Of a DNA stretch of 34,874 nucleotides, positions 22,551 through 29,491 are shown one piece after another (position 1 is the first letter of the stretch; every line of letters begins with the position of its first letter). The translations under genes were made by a program, and so were the position numbers. This stretch comes from Actinomycetota bacterium (lineage in GTDB: Bacteria; Actinomycetota; Acidimicrobiia; IMCC26256; BP-133): contig JAUZEY010000207.1 of the NCBI GenBank assembly GCA_030838785.1, positions 1 through 34,874 on the forward strand. The letters run 5' to 3'. The notes below the pieces were generated by a model. It saw only the letters and a list, made by a program, of their open reading frames with translations. It was not told the DNA's origin and made no database searches.

Positions 22551-22618
22551 GGAACACGTCGGCCCGCCACGACGTTGTACCGGTGCCCACTGAGATTATT
22601 TACAAGGAGTGAGCGGCC
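22551..22618 (+). promoter_or_regulatory. Sigma-factor gene leader: ECF-type promoter and Shine-Dalgarno
   Basis: GGAAC (22551-22555), 18 nt, then GTT (22574-22576) matches the SigR/SigH consensus GGAAY-N18/19-GTT. AAGGAG (22603-22608) is a strong ribosome site 10 nt before ATC 22619 and directly abutting GTG 22609. The rest of the 22420-22618 gap holds a GGGCC-AGGAGA-GGCCC hairpin and a mini-ORF (GTG ATG GAG AAT TAG, 22524-22538) with its own AGGAG. Confidence 0.5.
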
Positions 22619-23479
22619 ATCAGCACCAAGGCTACCCATCGAGACCTTAGCGGTCCCTCCCTCGATCTGGCTCGCCTGTACCTCGAGGAGATCGGCGCCC
22701 GAGCTGTACCCGGGCCGGCCGAGCAGCTCGACCTGGGCCGGCGCGTCGCCGAGGGCGACGAGACGGCCAAGTGGGAGATGGTCGAGGCGAACCTGCGCCT
22801 CGTCGTCTACTGGGCCAAGCGCTACCAGCGCTCCGGCATGGACTTCCTGGATCTCGTCCAGGAGGGCACGATCGGCCTGGTCCGGGCGGTCGAGAAGTTC
22901 GACTGGACCAAGGGCTACCAGTTCTCCACCTATGCCACCTGGTGGATCCGCCAGGCCCTCCAGCGAGGGATCCAGCGGACCCGCACCACCATCTATGTCC
23001 CGGCCGACGCCGCCGACCGGCGCCGGGCGCTCGAGAAGATCGTCGAAGACCTCGAAGAGCGCCTCGGCCGGCCCCCCACCGACGAAGAGGTCGTGGCCGA
23101 GTCGGGCCTCGCCCACGAGCAGGTCGAAGCCGCCTTCGACGTCGCCCAGGTCGTCGCCTCGCTCGACCAGCCCGCCCGGGCCGGCGGCGAAACGACCCTC
23201 GGCGAGCTGGCGGCCGCCGACCAGACGGCCGCCGTCGAGGAGACCGTCCTCGAAGACGTGGCCAGCGACGAGCTGCACCGGGCCGTCAAGCGCCTTCCGG
23301 CGCTGGAGCGGTCCGTGGTCGAAGTTCGCTTCGGCCTGGCCGGCGAGGCGCCGGCCGGTGTGACCGCCGCCGCAGCCAAGCTGCACATGTCCCGCCGCCG
23401 CCTCCGCGACGTGGAGGCCCGGGCCCTGGCCCTCCTGGCCGAGAGCCCGGAGCTGGCCGGCGGGGCGCAGGCCGCTTAG
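22619..23479 (+). CDS. RNA polymerase sigma-70 factor (group 2-like), probable ATC start
   Basis: A 286-aa sigma factor. Region 1.2 ([12 protein letters not shown], then [20 protein letters not shown]), region 2 ([21 protein letters not shown] and [15 protein letters not shown]), region 3 ([14 protein letters not shown]) and region 4 ([17 protein letters not shown], then [17 protein letters not shown]) are all present; region 4.2 differs from the usual T-R-E-R-V-R-Q-I-E. The track starts at ATG 22778, but this would cut off region 1.2. Upstream in frame there is no ATG, GTG or TTG before the TGA at 22610. AAGGAG 10 nt before an ATC makes that the best start. A frameshift from GTG 22609 is the alternative. 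Confidence 0.82.
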   Translation: MSTKATHRDLSGPSLDLARLYLEEIGARAVPGPAEQLDLGRRVAEGDETAKWEMVEANLRLVVYWAKRYQRSGMDFLDLVQEGTIGLVRAVEKFDWTKGYQFSTYATWWIRQALQRGIQRTRTTIYVPADAADRRRALEKIVEDLEERLGRPPTDEEVVAESGLAHEQVEAAFDVAQVVASLDQPARAGGETTLGELAAADQTAAVEETVLEDVASDELHRAVKRLPALERSVVEVRFGLAGEAPAGVTAAAAKLHMSRRRLRDVEARALALLAESPELAGGAQAA

Positions 23480-23484
23480 AGAGC

Positions 23485-24201
23485 ATGACGGAGCCCGGGT
23501 CGGAGATGCTTCCGGCCCGGGCTCTGCCACTCCGTTCGTACATCGCCGCCCGCACCTCGGAGTTCACGCTGCGGGACGGGAGCAAGGTCCTGGTCCGCCC
23601 GGGAGGGCCCAGCGACCGGGCCCTCCTGGTGGAGGAATTCGAGCGGCTCTCGCCGGAGTCCCGTTACCGGCGCTTCTTCGCCCCGCTCCAGAAGCTTCCC
23701 GACCGCCTCCTCGACGCCCTCACCTCGATCGACTACGTCAACCATTTCGCCTGGGCGGCGCTGGCCCGGGAGGACGGGCGGTGCCACGGGGTCGGCGTCT
23801 CCCGCTACGTCCGGCTGCCGGACCCGACGGCGGCCGAAGCCGCCGTGACCGTCGTCGACGACTGGCAGGGGCGGGGCCTCGGCCGGATCCTCCTCGACGC
23901 CCTGGTCCTCGAGGCGCTCGAGAACGGGATCACCCGCTTCGAGGGCGACGTGCTGGTCGAGAACCGCCCGATGCAGGAGCTGCTCCGGCGGACGGGCGCC
24001 CGCTTCTCGCCCGAGGGGTCCGGGGTGCTCCGGTTCTCGATCGACCTCCCGGCCCGGGACGAGGCGCTGCGCGGCGCGCCGTTCGGCGACCTGCTGCGGG
24101 CCCTGGCCACGGGCGACGTGTCGCTCTACCAGGACGAGCCCTGTCCCTGGCTGTCCGGCCCGACCACGCCCGACGGGGACCCGTCAGGTCTGGAGGGGTA
24201 G
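23485..24201 (+). CDS. GNAT-family N-acetyltransferase (paralogue)
   Basis: A 238-aa GNAT protein, paralogous to the one at 1803-2549: both share the 'L.DG..V.VRP' strand, SRYRRFF/LxP and the acetyl-CoA loop, here VVDDWQGRGLGRILLDALVLEA. The conserved FEGDVLVENRPMQELLRRTGARF follows. The substrate is unknown. The ATG is 5 nt after the sigma-factor stop, so it is likely cotranscribed and part of the same response. Its 3' end overlaps the convergent LLM gene by 18 nt. Confidence 0.85.
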   Translation: MTEPGSEMLPARALPLRSYIAARTSEFTLRDGSKVLVRPGGPSDRALLVEEFERLSPESRYRRFFAPLQKLPDRLLDALTSIDYVNHFAWAALAREDGRCHGVGVSRYVRLPDPTAAEAAVTVVDDWQGRGLGRILLDALVLEALENGITRFEGDVLVENRPMQELLRRTGARFSPEGSGVLRFSIDLPARDEALRGAPFGDLLRALATGDVSLYQDEPCPWLSGPTTPDGDPSGLEG

Positions 24202-25113
24202 CAGCGCCTCGGCCATCGCCTCCAGCGTGGCCGTCGGCGACACTGTCCCTCCTGTCGATGGGGGCCGGCCGGCCGGGCGCACGACGAACTTGGAGAACCC
24301 GGCGGCGACGAACTCCTCGATCCGCCGGACGGCGGCGTCGAGGCCCTTCGGCACGAGGACGGCGGGGTCGAGTTCCGGCCGGCGCCGGGCGATCGAGGCC
24401 AGGAGCACCTCCGGGATGCTGTTTTTCCCATTGGAGAGGCTGTCTTTCCCACTGGAGAGGCTGGCGTCGAGGTAGGTGAGGCTCACGCCGAAGTGCTCGG
24501 GATCGATGCGCCGCCCGGCCGCCGCCGCCTCCCGCTCGATCACCGCCCGCCCCTCGGCCGCCTCCTCGGGTGTCACCAGGCTCGGGAGCCACCCGTCGGC
24601 CAGCCGCCCGGCCCGGACCAGGGCCGCCGGAGCGTTGCCCCCGACCCAGAGGTCGAAGGGCTGCTGGACGGGGTCCGGCCGGACCCGCACGCCGTCGACC
24701 ACCTCTCCGCCGAGGTAGCGGCGGACGAGGACCAGGGCGGCGTCGAACGCCTGGCCCCGGGTCTGGCCGGCGGGAATCGGGAACGCCGCCCGCTCGGCCG
24801 GGTCGGGGAGGCCGAGGCCGAAGGCCACGAGGAGCCGGCCCCCCGACAGCCGGTCCAGGGAGGCCAGCTGCTTGGCTACCACCGCCGGATTGCGGCCGGG
24901 GAGGACCAGCACGCCGGGGCCGATCTTGAGCCGGGACGTGCGGGCGGCGGCCCAAGTGAGGCCGACGATCGGGTCGGGCGTGGCCCGGGAGGTCAGCTCG
25001 GCCAGCCAGAGGGAGTCGAAGCCGAGGTCCTCCATGGCGGTGACGGCCTCGCCGAACGGGCCGGGATCGGAGTCGCCGTCGATGCCGAGGATGGTGCCGA
25101 TCCGGATCTTCAT
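24184..25113 (-). CDS. LLM-class (F420-type) oxidoreductase
   Basis: A 309-aa luciferase-like TIM-barrel monooxygenase/reductase. MKIRIGTILGIDGDSDPGPFGEAV, AMEDLGFDSLWLAEL, LKIGPGVLVLPGRNPAVVAKQLASLDRLSGGRLLVAFGLG and QPFDLWVGGNAPAALVRAGRLADGWLP follow the F420-dependent LLM pattern. The cofactor (F420 or FMN) and substrate are not certain. A 14-residue double repeat (SLSSGKD-SLSNGKN) lies near residue 225 and is foreign to the fold. I prefer ATG 25113; ATG 25125 (MPGL) is also possible. Confidence 0.88.
   Translation of the reverse strand: MKIRIGTILGIDGDSDPGPFGEAVTAMEDLGFDSLWLAELTSRATPDPIVGLTWAAARTSRLKIGPGVLVLPGRNPAVVAKQLASLDRLSGGRLLVAFGLGLPDPAERAAFPIPAGQTRGQAFDAALVLVRRYLGGEVVDGVRVRPDPVQQPFDLWVGGNAPAALVRAGRLADGWLPSLVTPEEAAEGRAVIEREAAAAGRRIDPEHFGVSLTYLDASLSSGKDSLSNGKNSIPEVLLASIARRRPELDPAVLVPKGLDAAVRRIEEFVAAGFSKFVVRPAGRPPSTGGTVSPTATLEAMAEALLPLQT
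24419..24460 (-). repeat. 21-bp tandem repeat x2 inside the LLM gene
   Basis: Two units of CTGTTTTTCCCATTGGAGAG(G), differing at two bases, lie in frame and add two 7-aa units (SLSSGKD, SLSNGKN). The sequence is T-rich compared with its surroundings. Confidence 0.9.
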
Positions 25114-25290
25114 GAGGCCCGGCATGCTAATCAGGCGAGGCGGACGACCATCTCCTCGATGAGACCGACCGGGACAGCCGGGAACGCTGACCCTCTACCA
25201 GAACGTCATCCGGCTCAGTCTCAACTCGAACTTCAGCCCCTGAGGGCTCGTAGCGAACCCTGGATGCCTCACGACTCGTAACGTGACGAT

Positions 25291-25320
25291 CGTTGCATTA
25301 CGCAACACCGTGGGTTACAA
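25291..25320 (+). promoter_or_regulatory. Leaderless promoter with GTTGC-N5-GCAAC operator
   Basis: A perfect inverted repeat GTTGC-N5-GCAAC (25292-25306) contains TTGCAT as the -35; 16 nt later is TACAAC (25315-25320), 7 nt before GTG 25328. The thioesterase promoter at 3004-3041 (minus) has the same layout base for base in the -35 half. The region between 25114 and 25290 holds no gene I can support. Confidence 0.55.
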
Positions 25321-25327
25321 CCCGGAC

Positions 25328-26491
25328 GTGGACATCGAGACCGCCCCCACGATCTGCCGCTACGACGGATGCACGCTCGGCCCCGACGGCGGCCCTGCGC
25401 CACTGGTACAGCCGCTCCGGGGCGGCAACCTCCGGGAGTACTGCTCCGACCGCCACCGGATCGCCGCCCATCGGGCCCGGCAACGCCGGCCCATGACTCC
25501 GGGCCCCGAGGCGGGCTCCTGGCTGGAGGGCGGGCCGCCGGGAGCGGCGCGCCGGGGCGGCTTCACCGCGGCCGGGCCGCCGAGCGCCGTCGCCGCCGGC
25601 CTGCAGGCGCTGGCCCTGGACCTCGGGCGCCTAGCCGGCGAGGTCGACCGGGCCCTGGCCACAGCCGACGCCGACCGGGTCGCCCGGGAGCTGCACGACG
25701 CCGGCCTCCGGGTCGCCGAAGCCGAGGCCCGGGCCGCGGCCACGGCGGCCGAGCGGGACCGGGAGCAGGCCGCCGCGGCGGGCTTCCGCGACATGGCCGA
25801 GGCCCACCTCACGGCCGCCGAGCGGGCCACGACCCGGGCCGACGACGCCGAAGCCGCCCGCGACGCCGCCCTGGAGGCCCTCGCCGCCGCCGAAATCGCC
25901 CGCGACGACGCTGCCGCCGCTCTCGCCGCCGCCGAAACGGCCCGGGACGAGGCCTCTGCCGCCCGGGCGGCTGCCGATGGCCGCTGTCACGAGGTGGCGG
26001 CCGTCCTGGCGGCGGCCGAGTCCGCCCGTGATGCGGCCCGGGCCGGCCTGGGAACCGCCGAGGCCCGGGCCAGCCGGCTCGACGAGGACGTGCTGGCCGC
26101 CGGGCGCCGAGCCGTGGTCGCCGAAGCCCGGGCCGCGGCGGCCGAGGCAGCGATGGGGTCGGCCCAGGGCCGGGCGAACGACGAGGCGCGGGCCCGCCTG
26201 TCGGCGGAGGAACGGCTGCGGGCCGAGGCGACCGGGAGAGTGGAGGCCGACGGGCGGGTCAAGGACGCTGAGCGGCGGGCGAAGTCGGCCGAGGCCGCGG
26301 CGGGCAAAGCCGAGCGCCGGGCGGAGCGGGCCGAGGCCGGCCGGGCCGCCGCCGAACAGCGGGCCGAGTTGGCGGACGCGGCCCGGTCCGAGGCGCAACG
26401 GCAGTTGCGGGCGGCCGAGGCGGCCCGGACCGAAGAGGCCCTCGCCGCCCGCCGCGACCTGGCTCGGGCCCTGCAGGTCTCGGGGCGCTAG
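25328..26491 (+). CDS. Zinc-finger plus long coiled-coil protein (unknown function)
   Basis: A 387-aa protein. The N-terminus has a probable zinc finger: TICRYDGC (Cys10, Cys15) and YCSDRHR (Cys39, His43), followed by basic IAAHRARQRR, like the small 'CxxxxC...YCSdxCRxxAxR' DNA-binding motif of actinobacteria. From ~110 on it is an Ala/Glu/Arg-rich helix of about 270 residues with heptad character (EAARDAALEALAAAE repeats), a long coiled coil. The architecture resembles KfrA-type DNA-binding coiled-coil proteins, though the DNA-binding part differs. The track start 25283 lies upstream of the promoter; the GTG at 25328 fits the promoter geometry. Its stop shares CTAG with the convergent kinase-like gene. 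Confidence 0.75.
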   Translation: MDIETAPTICRYDGCTLGPDGGPAPLVQPLRGGNLREYCSDRHRIAAHRARQRRPMTPGPEAGSWLEGGPPGAARRGGFTAAGPPSAVAAGLQALALDLGRLAGEVDRALATADADRVARELHDAGLRVAEAEARAAATAAERDREQAAAAGFRDMAEAHLTAAERATTRADDAEAARDAALEALAAAEIARDDAAAALAAAETARDEASAARAAADGRCHEVAAVLAAAESARDAARAGLGTAEARASRLDEDVLAAGRRAVVAEARAAAAEAAMGSAQGRANDEARARLSAEERLRAEATGRVEADGRVKDAERRAKSAEAAAGKAERRAERAEAGRAAAEQRAELADAARSEAQRQLRAAEAARTEEALAARRDLARALQVSGR

Positions 26492-28434
26492 CGCAGAACG
26501 GGGGACTGGGGGAGGCGCAGGGCGAAGCGGCTACCCACGCCGAGACGGCTGTCGCACCAGAGGCGGCCGCCCATCAACTCGGCCAGGCGCCGGCCGGTAT
26601 AGAGGCTCACCCCGGTCGGACGGGCGGGGGAGCCGTCGAGCGGGTGGAAGCGCTCGAACAGGGCCGGGATGTCGCCGGAGAAGATGCCCGGACCCCCGTC
26701 GAGAACGGCGATCTCGAAGGTGTCGCCCCGGTCGGCGATCTCCACGGTCACCGGCCCGTCGGAGTACCGCAGGGCGTTGTCGATCAGCGGGTCGACCACC
26801 CGCTCCAGCAGCCGCCGGTCGACCGAGGCGTCCAGGCGGACGGGGGCCGAGAGCGTGAGGTCGCGGCCGGGGTGAGCGGACCGTCGGGTGCTCACCATGA
26901 GTCCGACCGCGGCCACCACGTCTGTCCGCTCGGGCCGGACGGCGACGACGGCGGCGGCGGCGTCCCGCCCGTCGGCCGACAGGAGGGACAGCTGGTCGGC
27001 CATCGCCTCGAGGCGGGCGGCCTCGGCCATGATGGCCCTGCGGGCCACCTCCCAGTCGGAGGACGGCGCCACCCCGTCGCCGGCGAGGCGGGGGGCGGCG
27101 AGGGCGGCGATGGCGGCCAGCGGGTCGCGCAAAGCCCGCCCGAGGGCGGCGACGACGTCGAACCCCTCCTGGCTGGCGGGGGCGCTACCAGCGGCCCGGA
27201 GCACCAGTACGCGGTCGCCGCCAACGCCCAGGGAGCGGGCTGTGGCCTGATACCGGCGAGGGGTCGGCCGGCCGAGGACCACCTCCTCCATGGTGGTCGC
27301 CGCCGGTCCCGCCGGTCCGGTCCCGGACCGGTCGGCGTCGCCGGCCGAAGACGGAGCGCCCAGGAGCATGGCCTCCAGCCCGGGGTGGCCGAGCCGGCCC
27401 CGGGCGGGACGACCGATCTCGAACGAGTCGGACAGGGCGAACAGCTCGGCGGCGGCGGCATTGAGGGTCGTGAAGCACCCGCGGCCGTCGACCACCACCA
27501 CCGGGTCGGGCAGGAGATGGACGAGGGCCGACAGCCGCCCGTCGGCGACCTTGGCCGTCGCGGCCGAGCGGGCGGCCTCCAGGGCCGCGGCCACCGAGAG
27601 CCGCAGCGCCGCCAGCGCCCTCCGCCCGGCGACGTCGGGCTCCTCGGCGACGAGGAGGACGAGGGCTCCCGGCCCCCCGTCCACCAGGGGGAGGGAGACG
27701 GCGAACTCGGCGCCGGCGCTGAGCTGGCCGACCACGGGGTCGGTGGGAGGCACCACCGCCACCCCGTCCCCCGAGACCAGGCGGGCGAAGCCCGGATGGC
27801 GGCTGGCCGGCCCGAGCCGGTCCCGGTCGAGGCCCCGCCAGGCCGTGACTTCGAGGTCGCCCGGCCCGGTCGGCAGGCACACGAACCCCGCCCGGGCCCC
27901 GAAGGCCGTGGCGGCCAGGTCGAGGGCGCGAGCCAGTACCTCGTCGATGGTCCGGGCGGTGGCCAGCGCCGACAACCCCTCGGTAAGAAGGAGGCCGGCC
28001 GTCCCGGTATCCCGGGCGCCGGCCAGCAGGCCCGGTGCGGGGCGGGCCGCCAGGGCCAGCGCGGCACAGTCGGCCGCCAGAGCGAGGCCCTCGAGCTCCG
28101 CCGTCCCGGCCCGACCGCCGGCCACGGCCAGCGCCGCGATCACCGTTCCCCGGTGCCGGACCGGGACCGCCAGCACGGCGAGGCCAGCGCCCGGATCCGA
28201 CCGGCGGGCGGCCTGTCCGGAGGAGAACGCCTCCCCGGCCGCCTCCAACAGCACACCCTGCGCCGACCCGATTGCCACAAGAGGCGTCATCTGCCCCTCT
28301 AACATCGCAGTCAACAAGAGATGGGAGGTTGCAGTGCGAGCCAACGCCTCCTCGGCGACGACGCGCAGGACCCGCCCGGGGTCCACCCCTTCGGCGAGGG
28401 AGCGCACGATACTGGCGAAGCCGTGGTCGGTCAT
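26488..28434 (-). CDS. GAF-GAF-PAS histidine-kinase-like protein lacking the H-box His
   Basis: A 648-aa cytoplasmic sensor protein with no membrane segment. Order: GAF-like domain ~15-130, second GAF ~150-290 (LSALATARTIDEVLARALDLAATAFGARAG), PAS ~300-400 (HLLPDPVVVVDGRGCFTTLNAAA), dimerisation helices ~420-500, and an HATPase region ~530-645. The H-box position reads GRALRDPLAAI where active kinases have S-H-E-L-R-T-P-L; Arg433 (codon at 27136-27138) replaces the His. The N-box (PLIDNALRYS) and G1 (DGGPGI) are kept, but G2 reads GVSLYT instead of G-x-G-L-G-L. It is therefore probably a pseudokinase or an ATP-binding scaffold. No response regulator lies next to it. Confidence 0.85.
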   Translation of the reverse strand: MTDHGFASIVRSLAEGVDPGRVLRVVAEEALARTATSHLLLTAMLEGQMTPLVAIGSAQGVLLEAAGEAFSSGQAARRSDPGAGLAVLAVPVRHRGTVIAALAVAGGRAGTAELEGLALAADCAALALAARPAPGLLAGARDTGTAGLLLTEGLSALATARTIDEVLARALDLAATAFGARAGFVCLPTGPGDLEVTAWRGLDRDRLGPASRHPGFARLVSGDGVAVVPPTDPVVGQLSAGAEFAVSLPLVDGGPGALVLLVAEEPDVAGRRALAALRLSVAAALEAARSAATAKVADGRLSALVHLLPDPVVVVDGRGCFTTLNAAAAELFALSDSFEIGRPARGRLGHPGLEAMLLGAPSSAGDADRSGTGPAGPAATTMEEVVLGRPTPRRYQATARSLGVGGDRVLVLRAAGSAPASQEGFDVVAALGRALRDPLAAIAALAAPRLAGDGVAPSSDWEVARRAIMAEAARLEAMADQLSLLSADGRDAAAAVVAVRPERTDVVAAVGLMVSTRRSAHPGRDLTLSAPVRLDASVDRRLLERVVDPLIDNALRYSDGPVTVEIADRGDTFEIAVLDGGPGIFSGDIPALFERFHPLDGSPARPTGVSLYTGRRLAELMGGRLWCDSRLGVGSRFALRLPQSPVLR

Positions 28435-28590
28435 TTGCGTCCAGAAGCCCGTCGTTCACTCGGAGGTATCGGCTGTGCAGGGGGGCGTCATGAGAGTGCT
28501 CGACCGACGTTCTTGGGATGAGCACTCAAGCCCCGAGCGGATTGCGCCGATGGGTTGGGCATGACTCAAAGGGGCCAAGGAGGACGAGGA

Positions 28591-28932
28591 ATGACCACCA
28601 TCCGAGCGACCTGCCCGTCCTGCGGGGATGTGCGCCTGAAGGCTTCTGACGTCGTGGTGCGGGTGTGCGCCAACGACAATAAGGGGTCCTACTGCTTCCG
28701 GTGCCCGAGCTGTGGGCTCCGGGTGACGAAGTCGGCCGACTCCCGCATCGTCGACCTCCTGGCCAGCTCCGGCGTCAAGATGGACGTCTGGCACCTCCCG
28801 GCCGAGCTGTGGGAAGCCCGCCCGACCGGCGCCCCCGTCTCGTACGACGACCTGCTCGACTTCCACCTCATGCTGCAGGACGACTCGTGGTTCGAGCAGC
28901 TCGCCGACCGGATCGCCGACGTCGAGAAGTAG
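28591..28932 (+). CDS. Small zinc-ribbon protein
   Basis: A 113-aa protein with an N-terminal zinc ribbon: ATCPSCGDVRL and SYCFRCPSCGLRVTK (two CxxC pairs plus an extra Cys), then an acidic helical C-terminus (YDDLLDFHLMLQDDSWFEQL). I know no assigned function. The ATG at 28591 has an AAGGAGG ribosome site; the upstream ATGs at 28561 have none. It lies directly before the tat operon in the same direction. The 156-nt upstream gap contains an 8-bp inverted repeat GAGTGCTC-N18-GAGCACTC (28494-28527). Confidence 0.8.
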   Translation: MTTIRATCPSCGDVRLKASDVVVRVCANDNKGSYCFRCPSCGLRVTKSADSRIVDLLASSGVKMDVWHLPAELWEARPTGAPVSYDDLLDFHLMLQDDSWFEQLADRIADVEK

Positions 28933-28966
28933 TTTTTTCCTTGCTTGCGAACCTCCTGTAGGCCCG

Positions 28967-29020
28967 CCGCCTCTTCCCCCGACATCCCGCCCAGGATGCC
29001 GGGAGAGGAGGCGGTAGCAT
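28967..29020 (+). other. Hairpin and promoter upstream of tatA
   Basis: CCGCCTC (28967-28973) pairs with GAGGCGG (29008-29014); inside it, CATCC (28983-28987) pairs with GGATG (28994-28998). It may terminate the zinc-ribbon transcript, though there is no U-tract after it. TAGCAT (29015-29020) directly follows as a likely -10, 27 nt before the tatA ATG. Confidence 0.5.
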
Positions 29021-29047
29021 TTACGGCGGTTAGTCTGGAAGGAAGCA

Positions 29048-29485
29048 ATGTTCAATCTCGGCCCGTTCGAACTCGTAGCGATCTTCGTGGTCGCCCTGCT
29101 GGTCTTCGGCCCCGACAAGCTGCCGGAGATGGGTAAGCAGGTCGGGCGCGCCTACCGGGAGTTCCGCAAGTTCCAGGAGTCGATGCAGACGCAGGTCCGC
29201 GACGTCATGGAACCGATCACCGGGCCGATCATCCAGAACGGCCCCGTCGGGCCCGCTCCGACCAACATCACCGGGGGCAACATCCCGCGGTCGGCCACGA
29301 TCCAGAACCCCCAGCCGGCCGAGGGGGAGGCCGCCGCCGCGCCCGGCACCTTCGGGCACTACGCCCCGGTCGAGCCGCCCGTGGCGGACCAGGCTCCCAC
29401 TGCCGGCGACACCACCCCGGGCAACGGCACGGCTCCCGGCACCACCGAGTCCGAGTCTCCCGCGCCCGACCCCGACGCCCGGTAG
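29048..29485 (+). CDS. tatA: Sec-independent translocase subunit TatA/TatB
   Basis: A 145-aa protein: one N-terminal membrane helix (GPFELVAIFVVALLVFGPDKLPEMGKQVG) followed by an amphipathic helix (AYREFRKFQESM) and a disordered Pro/Ala-rich tail. This is the TatA/B fold; the FGPDKLPE hinge is intact. The 'N-L-G-P-F-E-L' start has a TatB-like Glu in the helix, so it may serve a TatB-like role in the twin-Arg pathway. GGAAGGA precedes the ATG. tatC follows by 6 nt. Confidence 0.88.
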   Translation: MFNLGPFELVAIFVVALLVFGPDKLPEMGKQVGRAYREFRKFQESMQTQVRDVMEPITGPIIQNGPVGPAPTNITGGNIPRSATIQNPQPAEGEAAAAPGTFGHYAPVEPPVADQAPTAGDTTPGNGTAPGTTESESPAPDPDAR

Positions 29486-29491
29486 GCCCTC

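Noticed and set aside
22778-23479. 233-aa version of the sigma factor
   Set aside because: It would lose region 1.2, which is recognisably encoded upstream in the same frame.
25150-25281. Gene remnant between the LLM and coiled-coil genes
   Set aside because: Protein-like strings (for example LTLYQNVIRLSLNSNF) can be read, but there is no start codon or ribosome site and no family match I recognise.
28494-28527. Possible CIRCE element (HrcA operator)
   Set aside because: CIRCE is TTAGCACTC-N9-GAGTGCTAA. Here the arms are in the opposite order, lack the TTA/TAA ends, and are 18 nt apart; no chaperone gene follows.
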